Shown: positions 20,691 to 31,439 of the stretch, piece after piece
How positions within the stretch are numbered: the first letter of the stretch is position 1
Layout: each line of letters opens with the position of its first letter
Assembly: GCA_951799405.1 (NCBI GenBank)
Contig: OX637333.1
Span: 29,532,785 to 29,596,784, forward strand
Length of the DNA stretch: 64,000 bases
Origin: Agapetus fuscipes
Lineage: Eukaryota; Arthropoda; Insecta; Trichoptera; Glossosomatidae
Direction: 5' to 3'
Translations under genes and position numbers: made by a program
Notes under the pieces: model-generated
What the model saw: the letters and a program-made list of their open reading frames with translations, nothing else
The model's database searches: none
What the model was told of the DNA's origin: nothing

Positions 20691-21060
20691 ACACTCCCTA
20701 CTCTGTTGACTGGAGTTCCGAACTGAAGGCCTGGGGCAGCGCCCCAGGCTAGCGGCGGCTCACGAGGCGGACGCCTCCACACGTTGGAGCCCCTGGGTGG
20801 GCGCTCCTATGCCCTAGTCTCTAGTCCACGAGGCGGGTGCCTTGCTGGCAGGAAATCCAAGTAGATGGGGAGGAGGGAGCTCCATGGTAATGCCCCCTCT
20901 TGCACCATTTGGTGCTTGGTCGCCGACGTCTGACCCTGTTCACCTCTTGCCCGATTTGATCGCATGGCGCAGTTCGGCCGCTTCCGTGACCGTTCGGCTC
21001 CGTTCGGCCCACAAAACACACTGTGCACTTCGAGAATGTTCTTTCTATGTTATTTTAAAA
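20691..21060. other. GC-rich segment of unknown origin
   Basis: Composition changes sharply. It contains a repeated pair CACGAGGCGG at about 20761 and 20828. Minus-strand frames of 66-73 codons overlap and resemble nothing convincingly. It may be part of a degraded retroelement. Confidence 0.35.
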
Positions 21061-21159
21061 TAACATAACATAGCTTATGAGACCTTCATCGAAAAAGAGA
21101 AAAAATGGTAATTCTCTGTTTCGATGTATTTATTTCATTTCCGAAAAAAAACATGCTTA

Positions 21160-21321
21160 CGAAAACTGCATGTGCGGTAACAAAATAAATACCCGAAATG
21201 TAATGAAAATAGCCCCTGCTACTTTTGCCAACCTGCCCTGAAACGGGTGCGACCTTGGCAATGTGAACCACTCTTAACAGTATGCCTGGCCAGCCTCATA
21301 CCAACCTATGAGTCAAGGAAT
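21160..21321 (-). repeat. Family C repeat, diverged and truncated
   Basis: Minus-strand head plus the CCCTGTTTCAGGG-like block. Confidence 0.75.
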
Positions 21322-21373
21322 CACAACAAGGCTGAAAATAAACAATCTGATTAACAAGAAGTGTACATTCCTT

Positions 21374-21606
21374 TACTTACAGGTTGGTATGATGCTGACC
21401 ACCCATACAGTAAAAAGTTGTTCACTTTGTCAATGTCACCGTTGTTTAAGGGAAGTTAGGCAAAAGTTGCAGGGAATGGATTTTAACTTGTAAGTACACA
21501 TGCAGCATTTGTAAGCGTGAACTTGGACGTGTCTATTTTTTGGTATGCATTCAATATGATTTTTTAATGTTAACATATCTATGCTACTTAGATTAGATTA
21601 GATCCT
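21374..21606 (+). repeat. Family C repeat
   Basis: It runs from CCTTTACTTACAGGTTGG to TTAGATTAGATTAGAT. Confidence 0.85.
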
Positions 21607-21954
21607 GCACTAGAACTACTCATTTCCGTAAAAACTAGGAAAAAAAAATTCACATCAAATCAATACTTTATTTTTGGCCTTCGGCCAGCAAGAAAATAAA
21701 AAAAAAGTCAACGATATCTGAAACATTCGGATGCCGAGGTTACGACATGTATTCTAAAAATGTGCGGCCACATGTCGCTTGTAACCTAGAGACATGCCGG
21801 TATATGTAAATGTACTTAATGTGTAGGTACCTACAAATTAGAATGTACATGTGTGTGTATGTATGTACCTATTCACAGTGTGCGGCAAATAACTTGGCAA
21901 TGATGAAGCTCAACAGATGTTCAAGCTAATGAAACTCGAAAAAAAAATCAATTG
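21607..21954. other. Unassigned sequence
   Basis: It includes TTTTTGGCCTTCGGCC and a GTATGT-rich stretch near 21855. No gene is seen. Confidence 0.4.
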
Positions 21955-22010
21955 CTTGGAGATAACGCAAAAAGAAGTTACACTATATTTGCAGCTGAAT
22001 TAAGATTTTT
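21955..22010 (+). repeat. SINE B 3'-end fragment
   Basis: It contains AGAAGTTACACTATATTTGC. Confidence 0.6.
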
Positions 22011-22364
22011 TTTGCGTTCGCGTAACATTATAGATGAGCGGTCGGGGAATTTTTTAACCATAACCCCAAAATATTTTTGCGTCGATATTACCCCTTTCCC
22101 CATTTTGAAAGGAAGACAATTAATATATATTTAAATAAACATTAATTATTCAATTAATTTACTCGGAAAATAAAAAAAATATAAATGAAAATAGTAAGTT
22201 TGTAATAGACAAACAAAATAAAATTCTTAAATTGGATCAAATTCCCCATTTGGGGTAATTTACCCCGGTAATTGACCGCCGTTATTTTATTTATTAATAT
22301 TTAGCGGCTTGAAAGCCTTTTACATAATTTTATTAAAAATGTTTCTTAAATTCATTGTTATAGT
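22011..22364. other. Unassigned AT-rich sequence
   Basis: Nothing recognised. Confidence 0.4.
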
Positions 22365-22611
22365 GAATAGGATATCCAGAGTCATAATAAAAGGAGAGCT
22401 TGTATGAAAAAGGTTATGACTCTGGATGAAATGAAAGAAGTATGCAAGGACAGGAAGAAGTGGCAGCTAATCTGCAATGCTGATTTGTAATGTTGGTTTA
22501 TTAGTTTGCTACATTTTTTGCATAAGAAATTTTTTACTTTTTTTGTATAGATTTATTTTTAAGATTTTGTTGTTGTTTTTTTTTTATACCTAAATGTTAT
22601 TTATTACTCGT
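22365..22611 (+). mobile_element. LINE-N 3' end running into a C repeat
   Basis: The frame encodes KVMTLDEMKEVCKDRKKWQ, then LICNADL and a stop. About 130 bp of 3'UTR follow. The join to the next C copy (ATTTATTACTCGTATTCCTTGACTT) recurs, reverse complemented, at 63830-63860. Confidence 0.75.
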
Positions 22612-22865
22612 ATTCCTTGACTTATAGGTTGGTATGAGGCTGACCACCCATACTGTAAAAAATGGTTAACTTTGCCAATGTCACCCCTGTTTCAGGGAAT
22701 GTCGGCAAGAGTTGCAGGGCTTATGTTCATTTGAGGTTTGGATTTTATTTGTAAGTACCTACACAATCAGCATTTGTAAGCGCGAACTACACGTGTTTGT
22801 TTGTGGGCATACATCTGAGAGCTTTGAATGAATATATCCTTGCAACTTAGATTATAGATTATAAA
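22612..22865 (+). repeat. Family C repeat joined to LINE-N
   Basis: Full-length C of the second subfamily, contiguous with the LINE-N 3'UTR. Confidence 0.9.
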
Positions 22866-23061
22866 TAGATGGACAAGTTTATTTGTTCATTGAATTTCAA
22901 AATTGAGCCGTGTAGAGTAAATGATGGCTATCTTGGCTTCAGTTTTGAAAAGGACTCACAAATTGGAATTTTTATGAACATTATTTTCTGTATTCAAAAT
23001 GGTATATTTGTCTCATATAATAGAAAATTCTAGATCACCGACTTTGATTCTATACGGCTCA

Positions 23062-23345
23062 ATTTTTGTATGTACCTTTAAATAAGATAAGTCGTTGACG
23101 CTAACGCTGAAATTTGCAGTATTGACACTAGTTCCAGTTCGAGCCCCGCGTGCACCATATAATATCGACAACTGTAGCCCTGTTTCAACAGATGTCATTG
23201 GGTTATCATTTTTTAATAATACATTAAATATTGTAAATAATGAATTATGAACAAATAATTTTGATGCCTGTTTCTGGCCAGGCCAAATAGGATGATGAAT
23301 TGCATTCCTCTTCACAAGTCTAAAAAAAATAATTGTGAAATAAGC
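23062..23345 (+). mobile_element. SINE family D
   Basis: It has a degraded tRNA-like head (B box AGTTCGAGCCCCGCG), GTTTCAACAGATGTCATTGGG, and the 3' end GCATTCCTCTTCACAAGTCT plus A-run. Confidence 0.75.
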
Positions 23346-23417
23346 ATTGAAACTGGAGGTATAGCTTTTACTGAACGTCTTACGTATAAAACGCATAGAA
23401 ACACCAAGGCCTATAAT

Positions 23418-24462
23418 TAGGGACTGGAAAAAAGTGGTGTTATTTTTTGCGAAATTCGCGTTATTTTTTTGGGAAATTCGCGTTATTTTTGATCAAAAAC
23501 AGGGAAATTCGCGTTATTTTTTACGACAAACGGGGAGATTTGGTGTAATGTTGAGGGTTGATTTGATCGAAATAAAGGTTTATGTAATTGCAAAACTATA
23601 GATTTTACTAATATTTACAATTTAATTATATATAAACATGTACCTTCAAAAACAATGAATAAACAACATCTGAATCAATACGAGTTACAACTTACAAAAA
23701 ACCATTGATTGAAAAAAGTATTAATATTTTAATGGCACTCCGAATACCCTGCAATATCCTTTTAAAATATTAAACTTAGTCTCTCTAGATGAGGGTTATC
23801 TAATTTTTTCGAGGGATGTTGGCTTTTATGAAAGCCTCAAGTTGTGCTCTTGGCTAATCCAGCAGCAGCTTCACTCCTTGATGGATTTCCTATTTCATTG
23901 ATGTCACGATTCAAGTCTGTTTGGATGTCCAGGACAGTTCTGCTTATCATTTATTTTTTTAATAAAATAGATTTGTGAATAGGAATGCAATTCACCAACC
24001 TACTCTGCCTGGCCAGAAACAAGTATTAATATCATTAATGAAAAATTCATTACGAGTATTGTTCATTTTAATTAATTATTAATTTATAAGTACCCAATTA
24101 CATTTGTTGAACCAGGGTCAAATTTATGGTCAAATGATCCAGGCGGGGATCGAACCCCGCGTCTAGCTTTCTAGCGTGTTTCAACGTTGAAAGATCAGCC
24201 CACTTGGCCCCCTCGGCTATAAAACCGACCATTTTTTCTGTGCTTTGCACCTTGCAAAGGGTTTTCACAGGAATCTTTTCTTTCCCACAAAATAGTTGCG
24301 TTGCAGAAGCGACACATAACAACTTATTCGCACAATTTCTACCAAAAGTACGAAAATTCGCGATATTTGCGTAAAACCTCAAATTTCGCGTTATTCGCGT
24401 AAAAACCTCAAAATTCGCGAATAAATTCGTTTTATCGCGATCGCGAAATTTTCCAGTCCCTA
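23418..24462. mobile_element. hAT element with perfect 8-bp TSD
   Basis: Terminal inverted repeats TAGGGACTGGAAAA / TTTTCCAGTCCCTA are flanked by CCTATAAT on both sides (23410-23417 and 24463-24470). Subterminal regions hold many AATTCGCG motifs, typical of hAT transposase binding sites. A minus-strand remnant near 24250-24322 reads MCRFCNATILWERKDSC and then a histidine, resembling a BED/CGGBP1-type zinc finger. Frames are broken, so it is non-autonomous. A SINE D has inserted at about 23965-24245. Confidence 0.9.
23965..24245 (-). mobile_element. SINE family D inside the hAT element
   Basis: Minus strand: head with GGGGGCCAAGTGGGC, B box GGTTCGATCCCCGCC, body CAACAAATGTAATTGGG, tail GTGAATTGCATTCC. 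Confidence 0.8.
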
Positions 24463-24470
24463 CCTATAAT

Positions 24471-25056
24471 GAATCTACAAATAAGCAAAATACTAGGTAC
24501 AATTCATTGTTAAAGTACGTGCAAAAATCGATTTTATTTATTTAATACAAAAAACACTCCTTTGTTGAGCTGTTCTTAAAATAATTCTATTAAAAACGTA
24601 TTACCCACGACATAATTTGAAATGAATACATTTTTATTAAAACCCAATCAATTAACCTCTTCACTAATTCACCATAATGAAATCATCTCAGAATCTCTCT
24701 CCCATGAGGCAATTGCTCATAAATTAAATCATTGGAAATTAAAAATCGCAAAAATATTTTTTGATTTGGTTTCTTTATTCGGTCATGGCTACGCCTGGGT
24801 GCACGCGTGAAAGAGACGGAGGTATGTGAAATGATCAAGTGTGAGAGAGAAAGAAATATAAAGGGGTGTAGTGTGTATTTCTCACGGCGCTCATTGAGAC
24901 AAAAATAATTATTAACAAAGAAGCTGCAAATTTGATGAAATAAAATATTTAATTTAGTTCAGGTGACTTGGCTTAACCAGATATAGTTTAATTAATGGTT
25001 TAAAATATTTTTAGTTTAAAAATTTTTTAAAAATAGGATTGGCTTGCTAGACCGAA
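24471..25056. other. Unassigned AT-rich sequence
   Basis: Short purine-rich patch near 24815-24870. No gene is seen. Confidence 0.4.
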
Positions 25057-25290
25057 CGATAGCTCAGTTGGTAGAGCGCTTGCATTCCATGCTGAGAGCT
25101 CGGTCTAAATCTTACCAAGGGTGTCAGAAATAATTTTCAAACTCAAAATAAAATACCGGCAAGGCTCACTCAGCCTTCACAATAAAAGAATATCAGTATC
25201 TTCGGGAGCTGGGAAATCCCCACTTTAACCGAAGTGATTTGCGTAAGACTGGCACTCTTCCCTGTAAAAATACATGTGTTTCACTCACTA
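25057..25290 (+). mobile_element. SINE family B
   Basis: The head GATAGCTCAGTTGGTAGAGC is well kept, but the B box has decayed to GGTCTAAATCTTA. The copy reaches the CTGTAAAAATA block. Confidence 0.8.
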
Positions 25291-25297
25291 TAAGCGG

Positions 25298-25450
25298 CCT
25301 TTGGTGACCGATCTTTGGCAAAGGTAGGTACATTAATTTTTCAACGCAGCGAAAAGAACATATTTATAAATATAAATGGTTTTTGTGGTCCGCTGGGATT
25401 CGAACCTACAACAATTGGATTTACGAGTCTGAAGCACTAACCTTTGACTG
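25298..25450 (-). mobile_element. SINE family A, partial
   Basis: Head and first body half on the minus strand. Confidence 0.75.
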
Positions 25451-25632
25451 CTCGTAGTCCAGTGGCAATACTTCGCACTCGTAAATGGAAGGTTGTGGGT
25501 CTTGCTTGAGTATTGCGCTTTGTAGCGACGACCAAGCTCGTAAACAACACTTCTGCGGCACTACAAAAAGTGTCATAGACCCCTAGAGTCTCTAAAATCT
25601 AGGGAGACTCCCGCACAGGATTTCTTAAAAAA
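25448..25632 (+). mobile_element. SINE family A, internally deleted
   Basis: The head runs to GGTTGTGGGT, then jumps to CTTGCTTGAG. The 3' end is GACTCCCGCACAGGATTTCTT plus A-run. Confidence 0.75.
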
Positions 25633-25774
25633 ACAACTAAAACTACTTAAAGACTAAACTGGTCTTGATGGTGACCAGAATAATGATGATAATTTTGGTG
25701 GTGAATTGATCAAATCTCCCCTTTTTAAATCTCAGCTTAAGCGGCGTTATTTGAGAGTTAATGAACAGGCGCGG

Positions 25775-25930
25775 GTACGGCACAATGGTCGAGTGGTGTA
25801 GGGGCTTTGCTTGTGAGCTAGGAGGCATGAGTTCGAGTGCCCGGCATTCATAAAACTGGCATTAAAGTCGAGTACTTGCACATGACTAATAAAGTGAATG
25901 TGATAACTGAGCTAAAAATTGGTTAGCGTG
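25775..25930 (+). mobile_element. tRNA-like SINE of another type
   Basis: A box-like TGGTCGAGTGGTGTAGG and B box AGTTCGAGTGCCCGG are spaced as in a class II tRNA. The body after them has no partner seen in the window. It does not fold as a full tRNA by eye. Confidence 0.5.
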
Positions 25931-26044
25931 AGGCTGAAAACCTAATGCTAATAACTTTAAACGACAAGAAGTTACACTGTTTGTGAAGCTTAGTACAACG
26001 TTCTGTAACTTATCTTTTATTTTAGATCGTTTTTTTTGTATTTC

Positions 26045-26228
26045 TAAGCTTCACGGTCAATGTCAATAATTGTAGGGTGTATGTTCATTTGAGATTTGGG
26101 TTTTCATGTTGTAGATTCACATGCGGCATGTGCAAGCGCGAACTTATACATGTCTGCTTGTGAGAATGTAAATACATAATGTGAATCCCCAATTTTACAT
26201 ATCTTTGCAACTTAGATTAGATTAAACG
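26045..26228 (+). repeat. Family C repeat, 5'-truncated
   Basis: It begins within the GTCAATG block and ends TTAGATTAGATTAAA. Confidence 0.8.
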
Positions 26229-26284
26229 GTCAAATCAATTATTCTTTTGTATTCATTTTATTGGTGAACTTTTTTACACATTGG

Positions 26285-26405
26285 TGAAATTAAGGTAATG
26301 TATGAAAAGGGTGATGGATATGAATGAATTGGAAGAAAAAAATGGAGCAAACCCACAGAGGCTCTGGCCACCTTTAGGAATGGCGACAGAGTTACAGTTA
26401 CTTTG
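26285..26405 (+). mobile_element. LINE-K 3' fragment
   Basis: Shares AAAGGGTGATGGATATGAAT and GAGGCTCTGGCCACC with the other LINE-K copies. Confidence 0.7.
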
Positions 26406-26644
26406 GTCGCTAGTTACTGAGTTTCCATTTCTTATTTCTTTATTTCTTTAAATTACTTTTTGTAATTTTGGTAATGTGTCTTTCCCACCTCTGCGGCACC
26501 CCAACAAGTGTCACAGACCTCTGGATTTCTCTCATCTTTTACTTTCAACGCTATTCGCTTCAGTTTTTCTTATCTTATTTAGCAAATCATCTTTGATAGT
26601 TTTTTTTTTTGTGTACATTTATTTTTATTGGCTCTGAATTGACT

Positions 26645-26890
26645 CTGACTTGTAAGATGGTATGTGACTGACCACCCATACTGTACAAACTGGTTTGCTT
26701 TGCCAATACCACCCCTATTTCAGGATCAAGGTCCGCAGAAGTTGCAGGGCTATGCTCATTTAATATTGGGTATTTATGTTGTAATTTCATATGCGGCATA
26801 AGCAAGCGCGTACTCATACGTGTCAGTTTATGAGAATGCAATGTTACATGGATCTTAAATGTATAATAATTTTGCAACTAAGATTACAGA
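26645..26890 (+). repeat. Family C repeat, diverged
   Basis: GACTTGTAAGATGGTATGTG head to TTTTGCAACTAAGATTACAG tail. Confidence 0.8.
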
Positions 26891-27440
26891 TTATTATTTT
26901 GGTACGCTCTAAGATTGAGTATAAACGCCAAGTTTGAATACTTGGGGTGCAATATATTAAATTGAATTTTCAATAACCGCCCTTAACTCCCGAGTCATCA
27001 ACTATCAAGGGGGCGAACAGTTCGTATTAATTGCTCAATTTGCTATTTGATTTTTACAAGTGCCCTTAAAGACACGCGTACCACACGTGCCGGTATGAGG
27101 ACCTGATTTTTTCATATAAGTAGTTATATCTAAAAATAAAAAACCACGCCGACTGGAAAAAAATTAGGTTTAATAATTATAACGCGAGTGTATTGACAAA
27201 ATTCAAAATAAATCGTCAGTTTTTTTATTTTTCTTTTTTTGGTTGGTAGGGAAGAAGCGCAGTAATATTTTGCCGTTTAATAAATTTATATTTTGTTATA
27301 AAAATTATTAGTGTTTGTGTTTTAACGCAGTCAAAATTTATTTTTATGAGAAAGTTAAAAAATATACAAACAAAGTTTTATTTTCAAATTAATATTTTGT
27401 GATTAAAATTAATATTTCATTATTAAATTAATATAAAAAA
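26891..27440. other. Unassigned AT-rich sequence
   Basis: Repeated AATTAATATTTTGTGATTAA-like blocks near 27385-27430 recur at 27935-27980, on either side of the B/A pair. The pair may therefore have inserted into one AT-rich tract. Confidence 0.4.
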
Positions 27441-27697
27441 AACGCGACTTAGCTACACATATAGCGTAACTTCTTGCCTGCGTTATCCCCGAAGGGGTTC
27501 GCATGTGGTGATTCAAGACCTATTTATCTTTACGGGTAAGGGGACCGGCCTCACACCAACCACTTTCAGATGAAGTGGGGGTTTCCCAGCTCCCGGGGGG
27601 GCTGGTTATCATTTCTTGTAAAGGCTGAGTAAACCTTGAGATCGAACCTTTGCTCTCGGCATGGAACGCAAGCATTCTGCCAATTGAGCTATAGACC
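27441..27697 (-). mobile_element. SINE family B
   Basis: Minus-strand copy with a deletion around the CAAACC block. Its head abuts the SINE A that follows. Confidence 0.8.
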
Positions 27698-27928
27698 TTT
27701 CTACGACCTTGGTCGTCATCACTACAAAGCGCCAATTCTCAAGCAAGATCCAAATGCTGTAAGGCTGGATGGACCTTTGATGACCAGTCATTGGTAAAGG
27801 TGTATGAATTTTTCAACCCAGAGAAGAGCGAATTAGAAAATATAAATGGTACATTTTTTGTGCTCCGCCCGGATTCGAACCCACAACCTTCCATTCAGAG
27901 TTCAAAGTGTTACCACTGAACTACGGTT
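27698..27928 (-). mobile_element. SINE family A
   Basis: Minus-strand head with B box GGTTCGAATCCGGGCGG and first part of the body. Confidence 0.82.
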
Positions 27929-27984
27929 TTAGTATTTTGTTATCAAATTAATATTTTGTAATTAAATTAATATTTGCTCCATCA

Positions 27985-28400
27985 CAAAACACATGTAGAG
28001 TGTCTTCGTTATTCATTCTTATATCCCAAGTATATGTACACACACTTTCATCACAGTTTCATCAAAATCATCTTCTTCACTTCACTTTCACGCTGAAGAA
28101 GCCCATCGAAGACATGGGCAAAACGTCCGGAAGCTCCAGCTCCCACAAACCACGGCAAAAGATCCTGGATGCACCTTTGAAGTCAATCAGTCAAAAGGGA
28201 GGATGTGATCTTTAGTATCTGACCATTAAAATCCCTATATATTTTTTGAGGATGTTTTTATACTTTTAATTTTAAATAAACGGGTAACCTATTAAGAACC
28301 TTATTTATTATTAGATTTATGTGATAAAAGAAACTCAATCAGATTGTAATAAAATTAGCCATAAAAATGTATTTTAAAATTCAATAGTAATAAAACCAAC
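27985..28400 (+). repeat. Repeat with CTGAAGA-stem-AAAACG motif
   Basis: Near 28093-28125 it reads CTGAAGAAGCCCATCGAAGA followed by CATGGGCAAAACGTCCGG, a strong GCCCAT/ATGGGC stem. The downstream AGGGAGGATGTGAT block to about 28380 recurs at 57728-57925. The 71-codon frame here is probably fortuitous. Confidence 0.6.
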
Positions 28401-28424
28401 ATCAATCGCTACTTCCTTGCAGCG

Positions 28425-28540
28425 CCCCACGACAGAAGCAACAATTCAAGCAACACCTCTGCGGCACCTTTCCAGAGTGACAAAGACCCCCAAGACTTTC
28501 AAGAATTGGAGAGCCTCCCGCACAGGATTCATTAAAAATA
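28425..28540 (+). repeat. Family E / SINE A 3'-end block
   Basis: CAATTCAAGCAACACCTCTG through CCTCCCGCACAGGATTCATT. Confidence 0.65.
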
Positions 28541-28544
28541 ATAG

Positions 28545-29005
28545 TGAGATTGAATGTGATAAATTGCGGATAAAACATTTTATTGCGTATGCCTTCTCAT
28601 GGTAAGTCTAATCTATATCTAAATCTAAGCTACAAAGACATGTATCATTTGAGATTCATATTAAATGCATTCCCACAAGCAGACACGCATAATTTCGCGC
28701 TCACACATGCCGCATGTGGACCTACAGTATAAAAAACCCAATCTCAAATGAACATAAGCCCTGCAACTCTTGCCAACCTTCCCTGAAGCAGGGGTGACCT
28801 AACATACCAACCTATTAGTCAAGGCTAATAGTAAGTAAACTAATTATAAAGCATCGCTCATGACAAACTTCTAAACTACAGGATTTTCACAATTTTTAGT
28901 GTTTTCTCGCGTAGAAAATAGAAATAGGGGAAAGGTGCATTCATCTGAGAAACCCATGTTAGCTTAATATGCCACTTATTTAAGTTATTCTTTAAGTTAT
29001 CGACT
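28545..29005 (+). mobile_element. Family F MITE interrupted by a C repeat
   Basis: F reads up to CTTCTCATGGTAAGT (28607) and resumes AATAGTAAGTAAACTAATTA (28827). The nine bases ATGGTAAGT/ATAGTAAGT flank the insert as a probable TSD. Confidence 0.8.
28608..28824 (-). repeat. Family C repeat inserted in family F
   Basis: Nearly full-length C with an internal deletion near the CCACCC block. The F sequence on either side defines both ends. Confidence 0.88.
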
Positions 29006-29342
29006 TATAAATTTCAAGAGTACATACCTCTTTCGGAGTGGATAGAAAAATTGAAAAATTCTATGAAAATTAAGCTTCCGCTATCCACGATGAAGATCTT
29101 GTTTGTTAAAGTATTTTTTCATTGATTTGTACCCATTGTTACCCGTTTAAGCCTCTGCTCTAAGTCTCTTAGCCAGAGATCGTGAACCAGGCTTTACACA
29201 ATTATTAAGTACTAATCCAGACCTCAAACAAGATTACATGTAAAAACCATACAGATTAAATTATAAAGGTTCGTTCACGTTTTGTGTTTTGCAACGACGA
29301 GCACTCTATATCATCTGCCATTTGTTTAAAAAATTACCTCTC
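29006..29342. other. Unassigned AT-rich sequence
   Basis: Nothing recognised. Confidence 0.4.
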
Positions 29343-29540
29343 AATGAAATTGCCTTAAAAATCACATTCCACACAATCTCAGCTAAGAAAAAAACGCAAA
29401 TCTCAAGAATGTGAGAGTTGTTTTAAATATTTTTAAAGTCAATTTCTAGTTTTCATAAGACACATTGGTCCAGTACACATACAAACATTGGTCATGTGAA
29501 ATTACCTCTGATGGACATGAGACAAACAAACACTAAGGGG
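29343..29540 (+). repeat. Family I repeat
   Basis: The longest uninterrupted copy, starting CAATGAAATTGCCTTAAAAATC. Confidence 0.7.
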
Positions 29541-29557
29541 ACGAAAAGATGGCAAAC

Positions 29558-29668
29558 CAAAGAAGAGCACAATAAAAAATGAAATGATTTTTCGTGTTTC
29601 GCCGGGATTCAAGCTCACTGCCTTCCAATCACGAGTCCGAAGTGTTAACCGTTAGACTACGAACTGGT
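29558..29668 (-). mobile_element. SINE family A head
   Basis: Minus-strand tRNA-like head (GTAGTCTAACGGTTAACAC) with the GAATCCCGGCG region degraded. Confidence 0.7.
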
Positions 29669-29849
29669 TAAATAATGAAAATAACGAGGTTAAAAGTTAC
29701 ATTATATGCGCAGCTAAGTTTTTATTAACGTAGTCGGTTGTCAACTATAATATAATCAGCAATTAAATTTACATGGATAAAAAGGAAGAAGTCTCGATGA
29801 AGTGCGACTCTTAAATATTTGTTTATTTGCAACATAGATTGTACATTAA

Positions 29850-30117
29850 TTTAAGATCTTTAATCTTAGTTGCAAATTTATACATATTATATTAGCATGT
29901 ATGTTTTACGTTTATTATTTAGCACGCCCAAAAGCAGGCACATATAAAATCGCGCTTACACATGCTACATGTGTACATACAAAATAAACCAAACCTCACA
30001 TGAACATACACTTTCCAACTTCTGCCGCCTTTCCCTGAAACCAGGGTGACATTGGCAAAAGTGAACCAAGTTTTTACAGCATGGGGGGTCAGCCTCATAC
30101 CAAACTATTAGTCAATA
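29850..30117 (-). repeat. Family C repeat, diverged
   Basis: Minus-strand copy with several indels. Its head ends GACTAATAG. Confidence 0.85.
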
Positions 30118-30148
30118 AGCCTATAAATAAAATAAAAACAATGGAGTT

Positions 30149-30439
30149 CCTTGACTTATAGGTTGGTATGCGGCTGACCACCCATACTGTAAAAAATGGT
30201 TCACTTTGCCAATGTCACCCCTGTTTCAGGGAAGGACGGCAAGAGTTGCAGGGCTTATGTTCATTTGAGATTGGGTTTTTATATTGTAGGTCCACATGCG
30301 GTATGTGTTAGCGCGAAATTATACAAGTCTGCTTGTGGGAATGCATTTAATATAAATCTTTAATGATATATATCCTTGCAGCTTAGATTAGATTAGATTA
30401 GATTAGATTAGATTAGATTAGATTAGATTAGATAAGATT
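30149..30439 (+). repeat. Family C repeat, longest AGATT tail
   Basis: A very clean copy. The 3' tail (about 30386-30439) carries about ten AGATT units and shows best that the tail is a pentanucleotide array. A detached minus-strand C head follows at about 30490-30535. Confidence 0.93.
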
Positions 30440-30539
30440 AGTGTGACGCAGATTCTCCACAGTGCAAAAATTATACTCTCTTAAAAACCGCTTTTAAAGC
30501 ATGGGTGGTCAGCCTCATACCAAACTATTAGTATAACCC

Positions 30540-30870
30540 TTTCTCATTGTACCTATTTAAAACTAGTCGAATGCTTTCTAATAACGTCCGTTTCTATTAT
30601 TTGTTTAACAATAAAAACAAGTGACAAATTGTTGGTGATATTTCACTTCACGAAAGGGTGTGAAACGGACAGGTGTTGGAAAATTGTACTCGCACGGCGT
30701 GTTGTTAAAATGTTCTAAGTGCCACAATGATTAAAGTAACGTGGAATATTATTGTGCTGTCGTATTATGTTTATGGTTAATTCTGTGTTTAGTGGAATAT
30801 GAACAAGTGCCCGTAATTGAGAAATGTCACTGAAAAATCATTATGGTATCAGTGGAGATGAACTTTTTTG
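30540..30870. other. Unassigned unique sequence
   Basis: No gene or repeat partner is seen. Confidence 0.4.
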
Positions 30871-30879
30871 TTCGAGACG

Positions 30880-31435
30880 TTTTTGTTTTACTTTGTTTCA
30901 TTCTGATTTACTTTGGTTTATTTTTATTTACTTTGATTCACTTTTGGTTCACTCTGTTTTACTTTGATTAACTCTTTTACATTTATTCACTGTGTGTACG
31001 TTGGTTTTACTTTTATTTACTTTGCTTTAGTTTGTTATACTTAGTTTCAGTTTGACTGACTTTGATTCTCTTTGGTTTACTTTGTTTTACTTTTATTAAC
31101 TTTTTTTAACATTTCTTGACTGATAGGTTGGTATGAGGTTGACCACCCATACTGTAAAAAATGGTTCACTTTGCCAATGTCACCCCTGTTTCAGGGAAGG
31201 TCGGCAAGAGTTGCAGGGCTTATGTTCATTTGAGATTGGGTTTTTATATTGTAGGTCCACATGCGGCATGTGTGAGCGCATAATTATGCGTGTCTGCTTG
31301 TGGGAATGCATTTAATATGAATCTCAAAGGATACATATCTGTGCAGCTTAGATTTAGATTAAGATCCACTTTATTTACGTTTGTTTTAGTTTGTTATATT
31401 TAGTTTTAGTTTGATTTACTTTTTGTATATATTTT
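30880..31435. repeat. Degenerate TTTACTTTGNTT tandem array, split by C
   Basis: About 20 degenerate units of TTTACTTTGATT or TTTGGTTTACTT. The array is interrupted at about 31110-31362 by a plus-strand family C copy and resumes to 31435. Confidence 0.7.
31110..31362 (+). repeat. Family C repeat within the tandem array
   Basis: Full length, TTCTTGACTGATAGGTTGG to TTAGATTTAGATT. Confidence 0.9.
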
Positions 31436-31439
31436 AGAA

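Noticed and set aside
20807..21063. Overlapping 61-73-codon frames in the GC-rich segment
   Set aside because: No recognisable motif in any frame; GC-richness alone opens the frames.
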